The position numbers and the translations under genes were made by a program. Shown here piece by piece: positions 7,493 to 15,933 of a stretch of 64,000 bases of DNA. The number at the start of each line of letters is the position of its first letter. Positions within the stretch are counted from its first letter, which is position 1. The stretch is from assembly GCA_949289575.1 (NCBI GenBank), contig CASEOG010000001.1:212671-276670 (forward strand). The letters are read 5' to 3'. Source of the stretch: an uncultured Spirochaetales bacterium. GTDB taxonomy: Bacteria > Spirochaetota > Spirochaetia > JAFGXN01. Below the pieces are notes generated by a model. That model worked only from the letters and a program-made list of their open reading frames with translations, searched no databases and was not told the DNA's origin.

Positions 7493-7912
7493 ATGGCGTT
7501 AAAACAAATTTCGGTATTTTTGGAAAACAAATCGGGACGTCTGGCCGACGTCACAAAGGCATTAGGCGATGCCGGCATCAATCTGCTCGGAATGACCATT
7601 GCCGATACGGCCGATTTCGGCATTTTGAGAATTATCGTTACCGATACGGAAAAAACGATGAAGGTGCTGACGGACAACCACTTCACGGCCAAAATGACCG
7701 ATGTTCTGGCAATCGAGGTCGACGACCGGCCCAACGGATTGAGCCATGTTATGGATATTTTTTGTAAAAATAAAATTAATATCGAATATCTCTATTTTAC
7801 CGTTGACAGAAGAAACGGCAAACATCTTGTGATTTTAAAGACCGAGAACACCAATCAGGCTCTTTCGGTCATTAATTCGAACGGTTTGTCGACCCTCTCG
7901 TCACTGGAATAA
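7493..7912 (+). CDS. ACT-domain protein (two tandem ACT domains)
   Basis: A 139-residue protein made of two ACT ligand-binding modules. The first begins KQISVFLENKSGRLADVTKA, the second begins near residue 72 (NGLSHVMDIFCKNKINIEY). ACT modules bind amino acids and control enzyme activity. This small form regularly follows paaK in anaerobic bacteria and archaea, so it probably senses an aromatic amino acid or related ligand and modulates the pathway. A GGAGG site precedes the ATG, and the gene is certainly co-transcribed with paaK. A strong terminator follows at 7924-7949. Confidence 0.9.
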   Translation: MALKQISVFLENKSGRLADVTKALGDAGINLLGMTIADTADFGILRIIVTDTEKTMKVLTDNHFTAKMTDVLAIEVDDRPNGLSHVMDIFCKNKINIEYLYFTVDRRNGKHLVILKTENTNQALSVINSNGLSTLSSLE

Positions 7913-7923
7913 ATCAAAAACAA

Positions 7924-7949
7924 AACGGCACTTCCGCGGAAGTGCCGTT
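7924..7949. terminator. bidirectional intrinsic terminator
   Basis: A perfect 26-base palindrome centred on CCGCGG, with a T-rich run on its right and an A-rich run on its left. It can therefore end transcripts from paaK-ACT and from typA, which converge here. Confidence 0.85.
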
Positions 7950-7971
7950 CTTCTTTGCAGCCGGCAAGCCG

Positions 7972-9783
7972 TTACTTTTCCCGTTTTCTGTCGACAGCCG
8001 ACAGCAGCCGTTTCCGCATCCGGACCGATGACGGCGTGACCTCGACCAGTTCGTCTTCATTAATAAACTGAATCGCCTTTTCCAATGTCATCGGCACAAC
8101 CGGAGTCAGAATAACGGCATCGTCTTTTCCGGCAGCGCGCATATTGGTCAGTTTTTTTGTCTTGCAGGGATTGACCATCAGGTCGTTCTCGCGGTTATGT
8201 TCTCCGATAATCATCCCTTCGTAAACCGGATCGCCGGGCACGACAAAAAGCCGCCCCCGCGGTTCTATGGAGTTCAGTCCGTAAGGAACACATTCTCCCG
8301 CCCGGTCGGAAATCAGAGCGCCGTTGCTCCGTTCGGGAAACTCCCCCTTATACGGTTCGTACCCGATCAGGTACGAGCTCATAAATCCCGTCCCTTTCGT
8401 ATCGGTCAGAAATTCATCACGATAGCCGATCAGACCCCGCGACGGAATTTTAAACTCGATTTTGACCCGCGCACCGGCCGGATAAGTCATATTCATCATG
8501 ACTCCCTTCCGCTTCGATAATTTTTCCGTCACAACGCCGCTGTATTCTTCGCCGCAATCGATGTAGAGGTGCTCCATCGGTTCGAGGCGGGCGCCGTTTT
8601 CGTCCCGCTTAAAAATAATATGCGGCCGACCGACACAGAGCTCGAAGCCTTCCCGCCTCATCGTCTCAATCAGAATCGCCATCTGAAATTCACCGCGGCC
8701 TTTGACAATACAGCTTTCATCGGCCGATGACTTTTCGACTTTTATCGAGACATTCAGCAGAGCCTCTTTTTCCAGCCGCTCGGTGATTTTGGTCATCTGA
8801 ACCTGCTTGCCTTCCTTGCCGGCCAGAGGCGAACTGTTGCGGTAAAAACTCATCGACACGGTCGGATCGTCAACCCGCAAACGCGGCAGCGGCTCCGCCG
8901 TGTCCCTGCTGCAAATCGTGTCGCCGATAAAAACCCGGTCAATGCCGGCAAGAACGATAATGTCGCCCGTTTCGGCAGAGGCGCACTCTTTAACGGCGAC
9001 CCCCTGATAACTTTGCAAAGCCGACACGCGCAACGGAACCTGTTTGCCGTCTTCCCCGATACGCAGCAGCGCTTCGTTGGCTTCGACCTTTCCCGAAACC
9101 ACTTTTCCGATCGCCAGCCGGCCGAGAAAGTCGGAATAACTCAAATCGGACACCATCATTCGAAACGGCGCCGTTTCGTCATAAGACGGACCGGGAAAAT
9201 AATCGACAATCATGTTTAAAAGCGGCTGCAGGTCGGGCCCCGGATTCCGGAAATCGGGCCCGGCAATTCCGGCCCGGCCGTTGGCAAACAAAACAGGCGA
9301 CTCCAACAGCGATTCGTCCGCATCCAGCTCGATCAGCAGATCGTAGACCGCATTGAGGGTGACTTCGGGACAGGCATCTTTTCTGTCGATTTTATTGATG
9401 ACAATGATAATTTTCAGACCGGCGGCCAGCGCTTTACTCAAAACGAAACGGGTCTGCGGAAGCGGTCCTTCGGCGGCATCCACCAGAACCACGGCACCGT
9501 CAACCATGGAGAGTCCGCGTTCGACCTCTCCTCCGAAATCGGCGTGTCCCGGCGTATCGATAATATTGATTTTTCGCCCTTTCCACCGGATGGAACAGTT
9601 TTTGGCGGCAATGGTAATTCCGCGCTCCCGTTCCAGATCCATTCTGTCCATAACCCGGGTTCGGACTTCCCGGTTGGCCCGAAAAAGACCGCTTTGACGG
9701 AAAAGGGCATCAACAAGAGTTGTTTTTCCGTGGTCGACGTGAGCGATGATGGCGATGTTGCGAATGTTGTCGTTCTGTTTCAT
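7972..9783 (-). CDS. typA: ribosome-associated GTPase TypA/BipA
   Basis: A 603-residue translational GTPase that binds the ribosome and is linked to 50S assembly and stress adaptation. The G1 motif AHVDHGKTTLVDALF is at residues 15-29, the G3 motif DTPGHADFGGEVERG near 76-90, and the G4 motif INKIDR near 130. EF-G-like domains II, III and V follow, then the TypA-specific C-terminal domain (FMSSYLIGYEPYKGEF, ending in a basic tail). The length is normal. It is the last gene before the bidirectional terminator. The gene upstream on the same strand has its own terminator at 9811-9839, so typA either uses a weak promoter in the 9784-9815 stretch or depends on readthrough. Confidence 0.96.
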   Translation of the reverse strand: MKQNDNIRNIAIIAHVDHGKTTLVDALFRQSGLFRANREVRTRVMDRMDLERERGITIAAKNCSIRWKGRKINIIDTPGHADFGGEVERGLSMVDGAVVLVDAAEGPLPQTRFVLSKALAAGLKIIIVINKIDRKDACPEVTLNAVYDLLIELDADESLLESPVLFANGRAGIAGPDFRNPGPDLQPLLNMIVDYFPGPSYDETAPFRMMVSDLSYSDFLGRLAIGKVVSGKVEANEALLRIGEDGKQVPLRVSALQSYQGVAVKECASAETGDIIVLAGIDRVFIGDTICSRDTAEPLPRLRVDDPTVSMSFYRNSSPLAGKEGKQVQMTKITERLEKEALLNVSIKVEKSSADESCIVKGRGEFQMAILIETMRREGFELCVGRPHIIFKRDENGARLEPMEHLYIDCGEEYSGVVTEKLSKRKGVMMNMTYPAGARVKIEFKIPSRGLIGYRDEFLTDTKGTGFMSSYLIGYEPYKGEFPERSNGALISDRAGECVPYGLNSIEPRGRLFVVPGDPVYEGMIIGEHNRENDLMVNPCKTKKLTNMRAAGKDDAVILTPVVPMTLEKAIQFINEDELVEVTPSSVRMRKRLLSAVDRKREK

Positions 9784-9810
9784 GTTCTCTCTCTGCGTCA
9801 GTTATTAAAA

Positions 9811-9839
9811 AGAAAACCTGCCTTTGAGGCAGGTTTTCT
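9811..9839 (-). terminator. intrinsic terminator of the 9855 outer-membrane protein gene
   Basis: A 13-base perfect stem with a 3-base loop, located 16 bases after the stop codon of the 9855-10658 gene. On the minus strand it is followed by a T-rich run. Confidence 0.8.
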
Positions 9840-9854
9840 TCCTTATGCACGGTT

Positions 9855-10658
9855 TTATTTGATTAAACCGCCGGCATTGATGGCGACAGCCACACCGCGG
9901 CTGCTGTCAAGCAGGTCGGTTCCGACAATATCCAGACCGAGCATATAGCGGTCGTATTTTCCGCCGTTCAACAGCGAGAACCGCAATCCGGTATTAAACA
10001 CCGCACGGTGCTCCGCATTCAGTCCGGTCGAATATCCTTTTGCCAGATAAGAAAAGTTGGCAAAATCGCAAATCAGATAAACATAGTTTTTGAAAACCTG
10101 CGGGAAAAAGTTCAGCTCGAACGCGATACCGGCATCGATATTGTCGCTCATATTTTCGGAAAAAGTATATCCTAGCAAGAGACTGGTGCGCGCCGGCAGA
10201 GAAAAGAAATTTCCCTGATAACTCATGACAAAATAAAGCTGGCCGAAATAGGCATAAGAACTGTTGTTCGTATACAGGTCGACAGCCTGAAAATTTCCTC
10301 CGAGAGCCATTGCGGAATTGCCTTTTTTGGAAAAAAGCTCCGAAAACTGCCACTTCAGGTTTGCCATAAAATCGGCCGTAACGCGGTGGTCGATATCAAC
10401 GGCAAATCCGACCTCGGCCTGTTTGAGAAACCCGAGCTCGGCATAAAGGATATGCGACATACCGCCTTTACTGTCATTGCTGTAAAGGAACTTGTAACCG
10501 CCGTCCAAACCGACTGTTCCGGCCTCATAGTTTACGAATGCGGAAGGAACGACCCAGGCACCGGTAGCCCCGCCGAAAGTCGGAAACATACGCCCCGCCT
10601 GAGCAAACGAAACCAGAGACAGGGAAACAAACAAAAATCCGAATAGAATCTTTTTCAT
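9855..10658 (-). CDS. predicted outer-membrane beta-barrel protein, function unknown
   Basis: A 267-residue exported protein. The signal peptide MKKILFGFLFVSLSLVSFAQ has an AxA-type cleavage site (FAQAG). The mature part is Gly- and aromatic-rich with alternating hydrophobic strands (AYFGQLYFVMSYQGNFFSLP, TSLLLGYTF). The opening FGGATGAWVVPSA resembles the TG..xxPTA strand seen in YjbH-type outer-membrane proteins, but the match is slight. There is no lipobox, and the last residue is Lys, not the aromatic usual for classical porins. AGGAGG precedes the ATG and a terminator follows the stop, so it is monocistronic. The product is probably an outer-membrane barrel, and I do not recognise a function. 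Confidence 0.7.
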   Translation of the reverse strand: MKKILFGFLFVSLSLVSFAQAGRMFPTFGGATGAWVVPSAFVNYEAGTVGLDGGYKFLYSNDSKGGMSHILYAELGFLKQAEVGFAVDIDHRVTADFMANLKWQFSELFSKKGNSAMALGGNFQAVDLYTNNSSYAYFGQLYFVMSYQGNFFSLPARTSLLLGYTFSENMSDNIDAGIAFELNFFPQVFKNYVYLICDFANFSYLAKGYSTGLNAEHRAVFNTGLRFSLLNGGKYDRYMLGLDIVGTDLLDSSRGVAVAINAGGLIK

Positions 10659-10705
10659 AAATTCCTCCTAACTGTTAACTGACTTTACCAAAATCCGTCG
10701 TTTTT

Positions 10706-11143
10706 TTAAAGGGATTTTCGAAAATTAAATTGTTTTTTTCCGAATTTTTTACGGATTCCGTTCAATCCCGCCTGCGTACGGCGGCTGTCCAAAATCCGGA
10801 AAATCACTCTGCGGCGTCCCGGAAATTCGAGAAAAAAAAGAGAGAGCAGAATTGTCAGAATCCCCTGCCCGGGCAAAAAAAGCATCAGAACGCCGGCCGC
10901 CAGAAGCACCGCTCCGACCGCATTTCGGACAAAAAAGAGAAGCCCCGCATGCACCGGCTCCGACTTTTTCTCCCGAAGGCGAATAAAAAAATCCTCATCC
11001 GCCGTCAAAACAAACCGAAACAGTGCCGCTGTTCCGACGGCGACAAAAAGGGCAAACACAGCGGCCGTAACACCGGCAAAAAACAGAAGCTGCCGGAGAT
11101 CGAAAGAGCCGAACGGGCGAAAGTCAGACAATAATAAAACCAT
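10706..11143 (-). CDS. small membrane protein with a PGPGW-like motif
   Basis: A 145-residue inner-membrane protein with hydrophobic segments near residues 12-45 and 75-110. The second ends in LPGQGILTILLSLFFLEFPG, which resembles the family of putative transmembrane proteins with a PGPGW motif. A strongly basic tail follows (RKKFGKKQFNFRKSL). The ATG at 11143 is chosen because GGAGAG lies 7 bases before it and an extended -10 box lies at 11169-11177; the longer reading frame to 11251 would run through that promoter. It is divergent from the RND pump gene. The function is unknown. Confidence 0.75.
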   Translation of the reverse strand: MVLLLSDFRPFGSFDLRQLLFFAGVTAAVFALFVAVGTAALFRFVLTADEDFFIRLREKKSEPVHAGLLFFVRNAVGAVLLAAGVLMLFLPGQGILTILLSLFFLEFPGRRRVIFRILDSRRTQAGLNGIRKKFGKKQFNFRKSL

Positions 11144-11168
11144 TGTTTTCTCTCCGTATCTCTGCCCG

Positions 11169-11177
11169 ATTATACCA
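11169..11177 (-). promoter_or_regulatory. extended -10 promoter of the PGPGW-like gene
   Basis: TGG followed directly by TATAAT, the TGn-TATAAT extended -10 form. The -35 region is poor, which is usual for such promoters. It lies 25 bases before the ATG at 11143. Confidence 0.55.
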
Positions 11178-11227
11178 TATTGTCCCCGAAAAAGACAGCC
11201 GACGAATTGATACGGCGGCCCGTTTTC

Positions 11228-11256
11228 TTTACAACAGTCAAACGAACGCATAAAAA
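11228..11256 (+). promoter_or_regulatory. possible promoter of the RND-TolC operon
   Basis: TTTACA at 11228-11233, 17 bases, then TAAAAA at 11251-11256. It gives a leader of about 60 bases with no clear hairpin. Moderate match. Confidence 0.4.
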
Positions 11257-11322
11257 ATATAAAAAAATCACAAATAAAACATCTGAAGCATGATAAACTG
11301 TAATTCCGATAAGGTAACTATT

Positions 11323-14300
11323 ATGAATAAACTTTTAAGAATGTTTGCCGAAAACCACATTTTGGCTAATTTTACGGTTGTTCTGGTTATCGCATTTGCG
11401 TTTTATCTTTGGGGCGATATTCCAAAGGAAGAAATGCCGGAAACAACAGCCGATGTCGTTTTTGTTTCTGCTCAATATACAGGCGGCACACCGGAAGAAA
11501 TCGAATATTTTTTAACCAAAAAAATTGAAGAGGCCGTCCGCGGAATCGAAGGAATCGACGAAATCAACAGCACCTCGTCAAATAACAGCGTTTCTGTTCG
11601 TATTACACTAGAAATGAATTATCCGTATTACGACGATGCGGTAACAGCCATTCGCGACGCGGTTCAGCGCGTCGATTTGCCTGAAGATGTGGAGGACGAA
11701 CCGCGCGTACACGAAGTCAAATCGACCAACCGTTCTGTCGTTCAAATCGCTCTTTTCCATAAAGAGGAAAAACTGCTCTCCGTTAAAGGACGACAGGAAG
11801 TTCAAGACGCCGGAGAGATGCTGGAAAAGCGTCTGCGAGGCATTCCTTTTGTCAACGACGTATCGTTCTCCGGCAACGAAGAGGAGAGCATCAACGTTTA
11901 CATTCGCCCGGAAGCGCTTTCGGTTTATGAAATTTCCTACTCTGATGCCGTCAACACTCTTTCGGGAGACAACGTCCGCCGTCCACTGGGAACCGTCAAA
12001 AACGAAGATGACGCGCGCGTCACTATCCGCGCCGAATTGGACAGCGAACAAAAAATTCGCGACTCCATTTTGCAGGGCAGCTTCTCCGGTCGAATGATTC
12101 GTATCGGAGATGTCGCCGATGTGGAAACGACATTTGAACACTCCACTTCCATTTTAAAATTCAACGGGCATCAAGCGCTGAATCTCAATGTTCGAAAAAC
12201 CTCCGACTCCGGCATTACCGAAGCCAGCGATGCCATCAGAGCCGAAGTGGAGAGCTTTTTCGCTTCGTCAATGCGCGACAGCAATGTCGATTACCTGATT
12301 TACAGCGATTCGGCAGAATCGGTTCGCGACAGGCTTATTCTGATTCGAGACAACGGAATTTTCGGTTTTGCACTGATTCTGCTTTTTCTCTTCATTTTTA
12401 TGAACTTTACGGCCGGCTTTTGGGTCGCGATGGGAATTCCGTTTTCCCTCTGTTTTTCGGTGATTGTCGCTCATTTTCTTGGATACAGTGTCAACAATAT
12501 GACGCTTTCGGGAATCGTCATTGTTTTGGGAATGGTGGTCGATGATTCGATTGTCATCAGTGAAAACATTACCCGCCTCAAAGAAGAGGGCGCCTCTCAA
12601 ACGGAAGCGGCGGTTGAAGGAACGGCGACCGTCATTCTGCCGGTTTTGGCCAGTATTCTGACAACCTGCGTCGCATTTATACCGCTTTATTATTTTTCAG
12701 GTTCATTCGGAAAGATGATCGAAGTGATTCCCGCAATGATTTTTGCTATGCTCGGAGGCAGCCTTCTGGAAGCGATTTTTATCCTTCCTTCCCACATGAA
12801 CCTCCGATTACCGAAACTTTTCAGACGCAAAGCACCCCGCCGTCCGCATGAAGCGGCGCATTGGTTCCGCAAGGTTGAAGACGCTTACGGCCGCTTTCTT
12901 GAAAAAGTTCTCAGACACACCGGGATCCTCTACGCCTCGTTTGCGGTGCTGCTGACCGGAGCGATTTTCCTTTTTCTGACTCAAATGAGTTTTGCTCTTT
13001 CACCGCGGGAAGAGACCAACGAAATTTTTATTTCCGGATTTGTCGATCAACCGCGTTTGACCAGCGCCGAAACCGCCGTTTATGTGGAACCGCTGGAAGA
13101 GATTATCGATCCGTATTTGGGCTCATCGGTCGGTATCTATTCGACTCGCATCGCCTCTTCCCGCCGCGGCTCAGACACAAATCAAAATTACTTTTCCATC
13201 CGAATCGAGATGCTGCCGTCGTTGGAGCGGGAACTTTCAAATGACGAATTGGTAGCCGCCATTGAAGCCGAAGTCGAAAAACAGAATCTGCAGTACGCTG
13301 ATTTTTACATTGCCAAATCCCGGTTCGGAGCCTCGTCTGACAGCGGCGGATCTCCGATTGTCATTGAAATACAGGAAAATGACGACGCGCGGCGCAATGA
13401 AATTGCCGAAAAACTGTGCGCCGCCATGGATGCGTACGAATTTTATCAAAACGCCGAAATCGAAGAGCCGGTCAAATCCAAACAGTACATCATCGACTAC
13501 GACCGAGAACTGATTCAGCGCCTGAGCATCGGCAGCAGTGAAATTTCCAACAGTCTGCGAACGATTATTCAAGGCAGTACGGTTTTTTATCATTACCGCG
13601 ATGATATTGAGATTCCGGTGAAGGTGACGCTCGAAGACAAATACGTCTCGGATCTTCCGACTATTCTGCAAAATCCGATTTCCACACGGCAGGGATATTT
13701 GGTTCCTCTGGAAACCGTCGTTAAAGTCCGCGAATCGATGGAACCGAATTACATCACCCGTGTCGACGAAAAACGGGTCGTTTACCTTTACGCCGATTTA
13801 GCCTCCGACAAAGTCACTCCGGTCGAAACAGCCGAATACTTTGAGCAAAACGTCTTCCCCGGACTGATGGCGCAGTATCCGACCTGCAACATTCTTTTCC
13901 GCGGCGAAGTCGAAAGCACGCGGGAATCATCAGGCGACATTTTATACGGATCAGCGTTGGTTATTTTTTTGATTTATTTTATTCTGTCGCTGCTGTTTAA
14001 TTCGCTGTGGAAACCGTTTATCATCGTCGCTGTCATTCCGTTCGGCATGATGGGCGTCGTCTACGCGTTAATACTCCACAATATGCCGGTTATCAGTTTT
14101 TTTACGGCGATCGGAATTCTCGGACTGGCGGGCGTGGTCGTCAACGACTCCATCGTCATGCTGGATAAACTTCTGAATTCGTATCGCAACGAATCGCAGA
14201 CCGCCGCCGACAGACGCAAAATCATCGCCGATATTTCCAAAACGCGGCTGCGCGCCGTTATTCTGACAACAGTCACCACTGTTGCGGGATTGCTGCCGAC

Positions 14301-14478
14301 CGCCTACGGTATTCTCGGCTACGATTCAATGCTCTCCGACATGATGCTGGCGATGTCTTACGGACTGATGACCTCTACACTGGTAACGCTTTTTCTCACG
14401 CCGGCGATGTTTTACACCCTGCAGACGGTGAAAGAACGCAAACGAAAATCCGCAGCGGAGGTTCCCCGTGAAAAATAG
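11323..14478 (+). CDS. RND-family efflux pump, inner-membrane permease
   Basis: A 1051-residue proton-driven RND transporter of the AcrB/HAE1 type with 12 predicted membrane helices and two large periplasmic loops. Helix 1 is near residue 12-30. The proton-relay pair is present in helix 4 (GMVVDDSIVISENI). The helix-10 region reads GVVVNDSIVMLDKLL, with Asn-Asp in place of the AcrB Lys. The ATG at 11323 has an AAGG site; an earlier ATG at 11290 has none. A TolC-like gene overlaps its end by 11 bases, so the pair forms an operon. No periplasmic adaptor gene lies beside it, so the tripartite pump must borrow one. Substrates (drugs, bile salts, lipids) cannot be told from sequence. Confidence 0.92.
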   Translation: MNKLLRMFAENHILANFTVVLVIAFAFYLWGDIPKEEMPETTADVVFVSAQYTGGTPEEIEYFLTKKIEEAVRGIEGIDEINSTSSNNSVSVRITLEMNYPYYDDAVTAIRDAVQRVDLPEDVEDEPRVHEVKSTNRSVVQIALFHKEEKLLSVKGRQEVQDAGEMLEKRLRGIPFVNDVSFSGNEEESINVYIRPEALSVYEISYSDAVNTLSGDNVRRPLGTVKNEDDARVTIRAELDSEQKIRDSILQGSFSGRMIRIGDVADVETTFEHSTSILKFNGHQALNLNVRKTSDSGITEASDAIRAEVESFFASSMRDSNVDYLIYSDSAESVRDRLILIRDNGIFGFALILLFLFIFMNFTAGFWVAMGIPFSLCFSVIVAHFLGYSVNNMTLSGIVIVLGMVVDDSIVISENITRLKEEGASQTEAAVEGTATVILPVLASILTTCVAFIPLYYFSGSFGKMIEVIPAMIFAMLGGSLLEAIFILPSHMNLRLPKLFRRKAPRRPHEAAHWFRKVEDAYGRFLEKVLRHTGILYASFAVLLTGAIFLFLTQMSFALSPREETNEIFISGFVDQPRLTSAETAVYVEPLEEIIDPYLGSSVGIYSTRIASSRRGSDTNQNYFSIRIEMLPSLERELSNDELVAAIEAEVEKQNLQYADFYIAKSRFGASSDSGGSPIVIEIQENDDARRNEIAEKLCAAMDAYEFYQNAEIEEPVKSKQYIIDYDRELIQRLSIGSSEISNSLRTIIQGSTVFYHYRDDIEIPVKVTLEDKYVSDLPTILQNPISTRQGYLVPLETVVKVRESMEPNYITRVDEKRVVYLYADLASDKVTPVETAEYFEQNVFPGLMAQYPTCNILFRGEVESTRESSGDILYGSALVIFLIYFILSLLFNSLWKPFIIVAVIPFGMMGVVYALILHNMPVISFFTAIGILGLAGVVVNDSIVMLDKLLNSYRNESQTAADRRKIIADISKTRLRAVILTTVTTVAGLLPTAYGILGYDSMLSDMMLAMSYGLMTSTLVTLFLTPAMFYTLQTVKERKRKSAAEVPREK

Positions 14479-15928
14479 CGTCCGCACGACAGTTGTTTTT
14501 CTCTTTTTCGCCGCGCTGGCGCCGGAAAAAGCGGGCGCACAGAATCTTCTGGAGCAAATCAACGAAGCGCCGCTTCTGACTCTTAACGAATTTCTGACGC
14601 AAACGGGAAAAAATACCTTTTTCGAAGAGATCCTTATCGATACGCTTGATTTGAAATACTCGGAAGTTCTGGCGCTGCCGGCTGAAGACGTGGTTTTGGG
14701 AGTTAAAGGCGCCTATCAGGTTCTTTTTCCATCGGAAAGCGATTCGAAGCCGTCGCACGGATTGGACAGTTCCGTTTCGCTCTCAAAGCTGTTCGCCGAT
14801 TCGGGAACGAGTCTCTCCGCCGGGGTGTCGACTTCTCCCTCCGGAAGCAGCGGACACACTTCGCAGTTTGTTTTCGAAATCGCTCAACCAATCGCTCAAA
14901 ACGCATTCGGAAAGGCCAATCGCCTGACACGGAAACTGACGCAAATTGAAAACCGTATTTTGGAAATGCAAATCGTCGAAGCCTACGAAGATTATTACGC
15001 CGAACTGATTACGCTTTATTATACATGGCACGCCGAATACGCCGCCCTTCAGTCCAGTCAGAATTCCTACATAACCAGCCGATCTCTGATCGAAGAAATG
15101 GAGCAGAAGTACGATTACGGAATCGCCAACCAACTTGATTTGGATAAAAGTAACATTCAGCTCTATTCGAAGCTTGATTCGCTGATTCAACAGGAAACCG
15201 ATTTCAAAGAGACGATGGATTTAATCAAACAGGCGATGATGATCGACGATGCGGCGCTGCTCTATCGACCTCAGTTGGAAGATTATTACTCTCCCGAAGA
15301 TTTGGATTTCGATCGGTATTATACCGATTTTCAAAACGACAGCCGAACCTACGAAGTCTTTTCACTGACAGAAGAACGTTCCGACCTCAACGTCCGTCTG
15401 CGCGCCGATGAACTTCTGCCGTCGGCCAACCTTTACGCCAACTATCGCTTAAACGGCCGAGGAATTTTCTTCGCCGAAGGTCCTGAAGATCAGTCGCTTC
15501 AAATCGGAGTTGATCTCTCCTATCCGATCGCTTCATCTCAGGCGCGCGCCTCCTACGAACGGGAAAAAATCGACCGCACTCGGACGGCTCTCTCCAACGC
15601 CAACAAGAAGATCGAACTGAAAAACGATTTGCGTCGGCTCTTTTATGATTTGGAAAGCGGAGTCGAGCGGATTGCACTCTCCGACAGACGAGTGGAAATG
15701 GCCAACCGTATTGCCGAATCGGAGTCGCGCGACTACAACTTGGGAAAATCGGACCTAAACGATCTCATCTCGGCTTTAAATCAAGTCGACACCGTCGCGC
15801 AATCCCGCATCTCCGCCATTGTCCGACAGAATCAGAATACGGTCGAACTGCTGCGGTTTACCGACCGACTGGTCAGCGAATCGGTATTGGATCAAGCCGA
15901 ACTCATTAAAGAAAAAACGGAAGAGTAA
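14468..15928 (+). CDS. TolC-family outer-membrane channel protein
   Basis: A 486-residue exported protein with two outer-membrane efflux (OEP) repeats. The signal peptide ends near KAGAQ. The long alpha-helical stretches of the periplasmic tunnel are near 140-260 (YEDYYAELITLYYTWHAEYA, QKYDYGIANQLDLDKSN) and near 350-480 (YEREKIDRTRTALSNA, LGKSDLNDLISALNQV). It would form a trimeric exit duct for the RND pump encoded just before it. The start is GTG with GGAGG upstream, and it overlaps the RND stop by 11 bases. It ends only 5 bases from the converging aldehyde dehydrogenase gene, and I see no terminator between them. Confidence 0.9.
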   Translation: MKNSVRTTVVFLFFAALAPEKAGAQNLLEQINEAPLLTLNEFLTQTGKNTFFEEILIDTLDLKYSEVLALPAEDVVLGVKGAYQVLFPSESDSKPSHGLDSSVSLSKLFADSGTSLSAGVSTSPSGSSGHTSQFVFEIAQPIAQNAFGKANRLTRKLTQIENRILEMQIVEAYEDYYAELITLYYTWHAEYAALQSSQNSYITSRSLIEEMEQKYDYGIANQLDLDKSNIQLYSKLDSLIQQETDFKETMDLIKQAMMIDDAALLYRPQLEDYYSPEDLDFDRYYTDFQNDSRTYEVFSLTEERSDLNVRLRADELLPSANLYANYRLNGRGIFFAEGPEDQSLQIGVDLSYPIASSQARASYEREKIDRTRTALSNANKKIELKNDLRRLFYDLESGVERIALSDRRVEMANRIAESESRDYNLGKSDLNDLISALNQVDTVAQSRISAIVRQNQNTVELLRFTDRLVSESVLDQAELIKEKTEE

Positions 15929-15933
15929 CGGTC

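Noticed and set aside
11290..11322. Earlier start of the RND permease
   Set aside because: The ATG at 11290 has no ribosome-binding site, and the extra 11 residues are polar and not conserved in RND proteins. The ATG at 11323 directly precedes the first helix.
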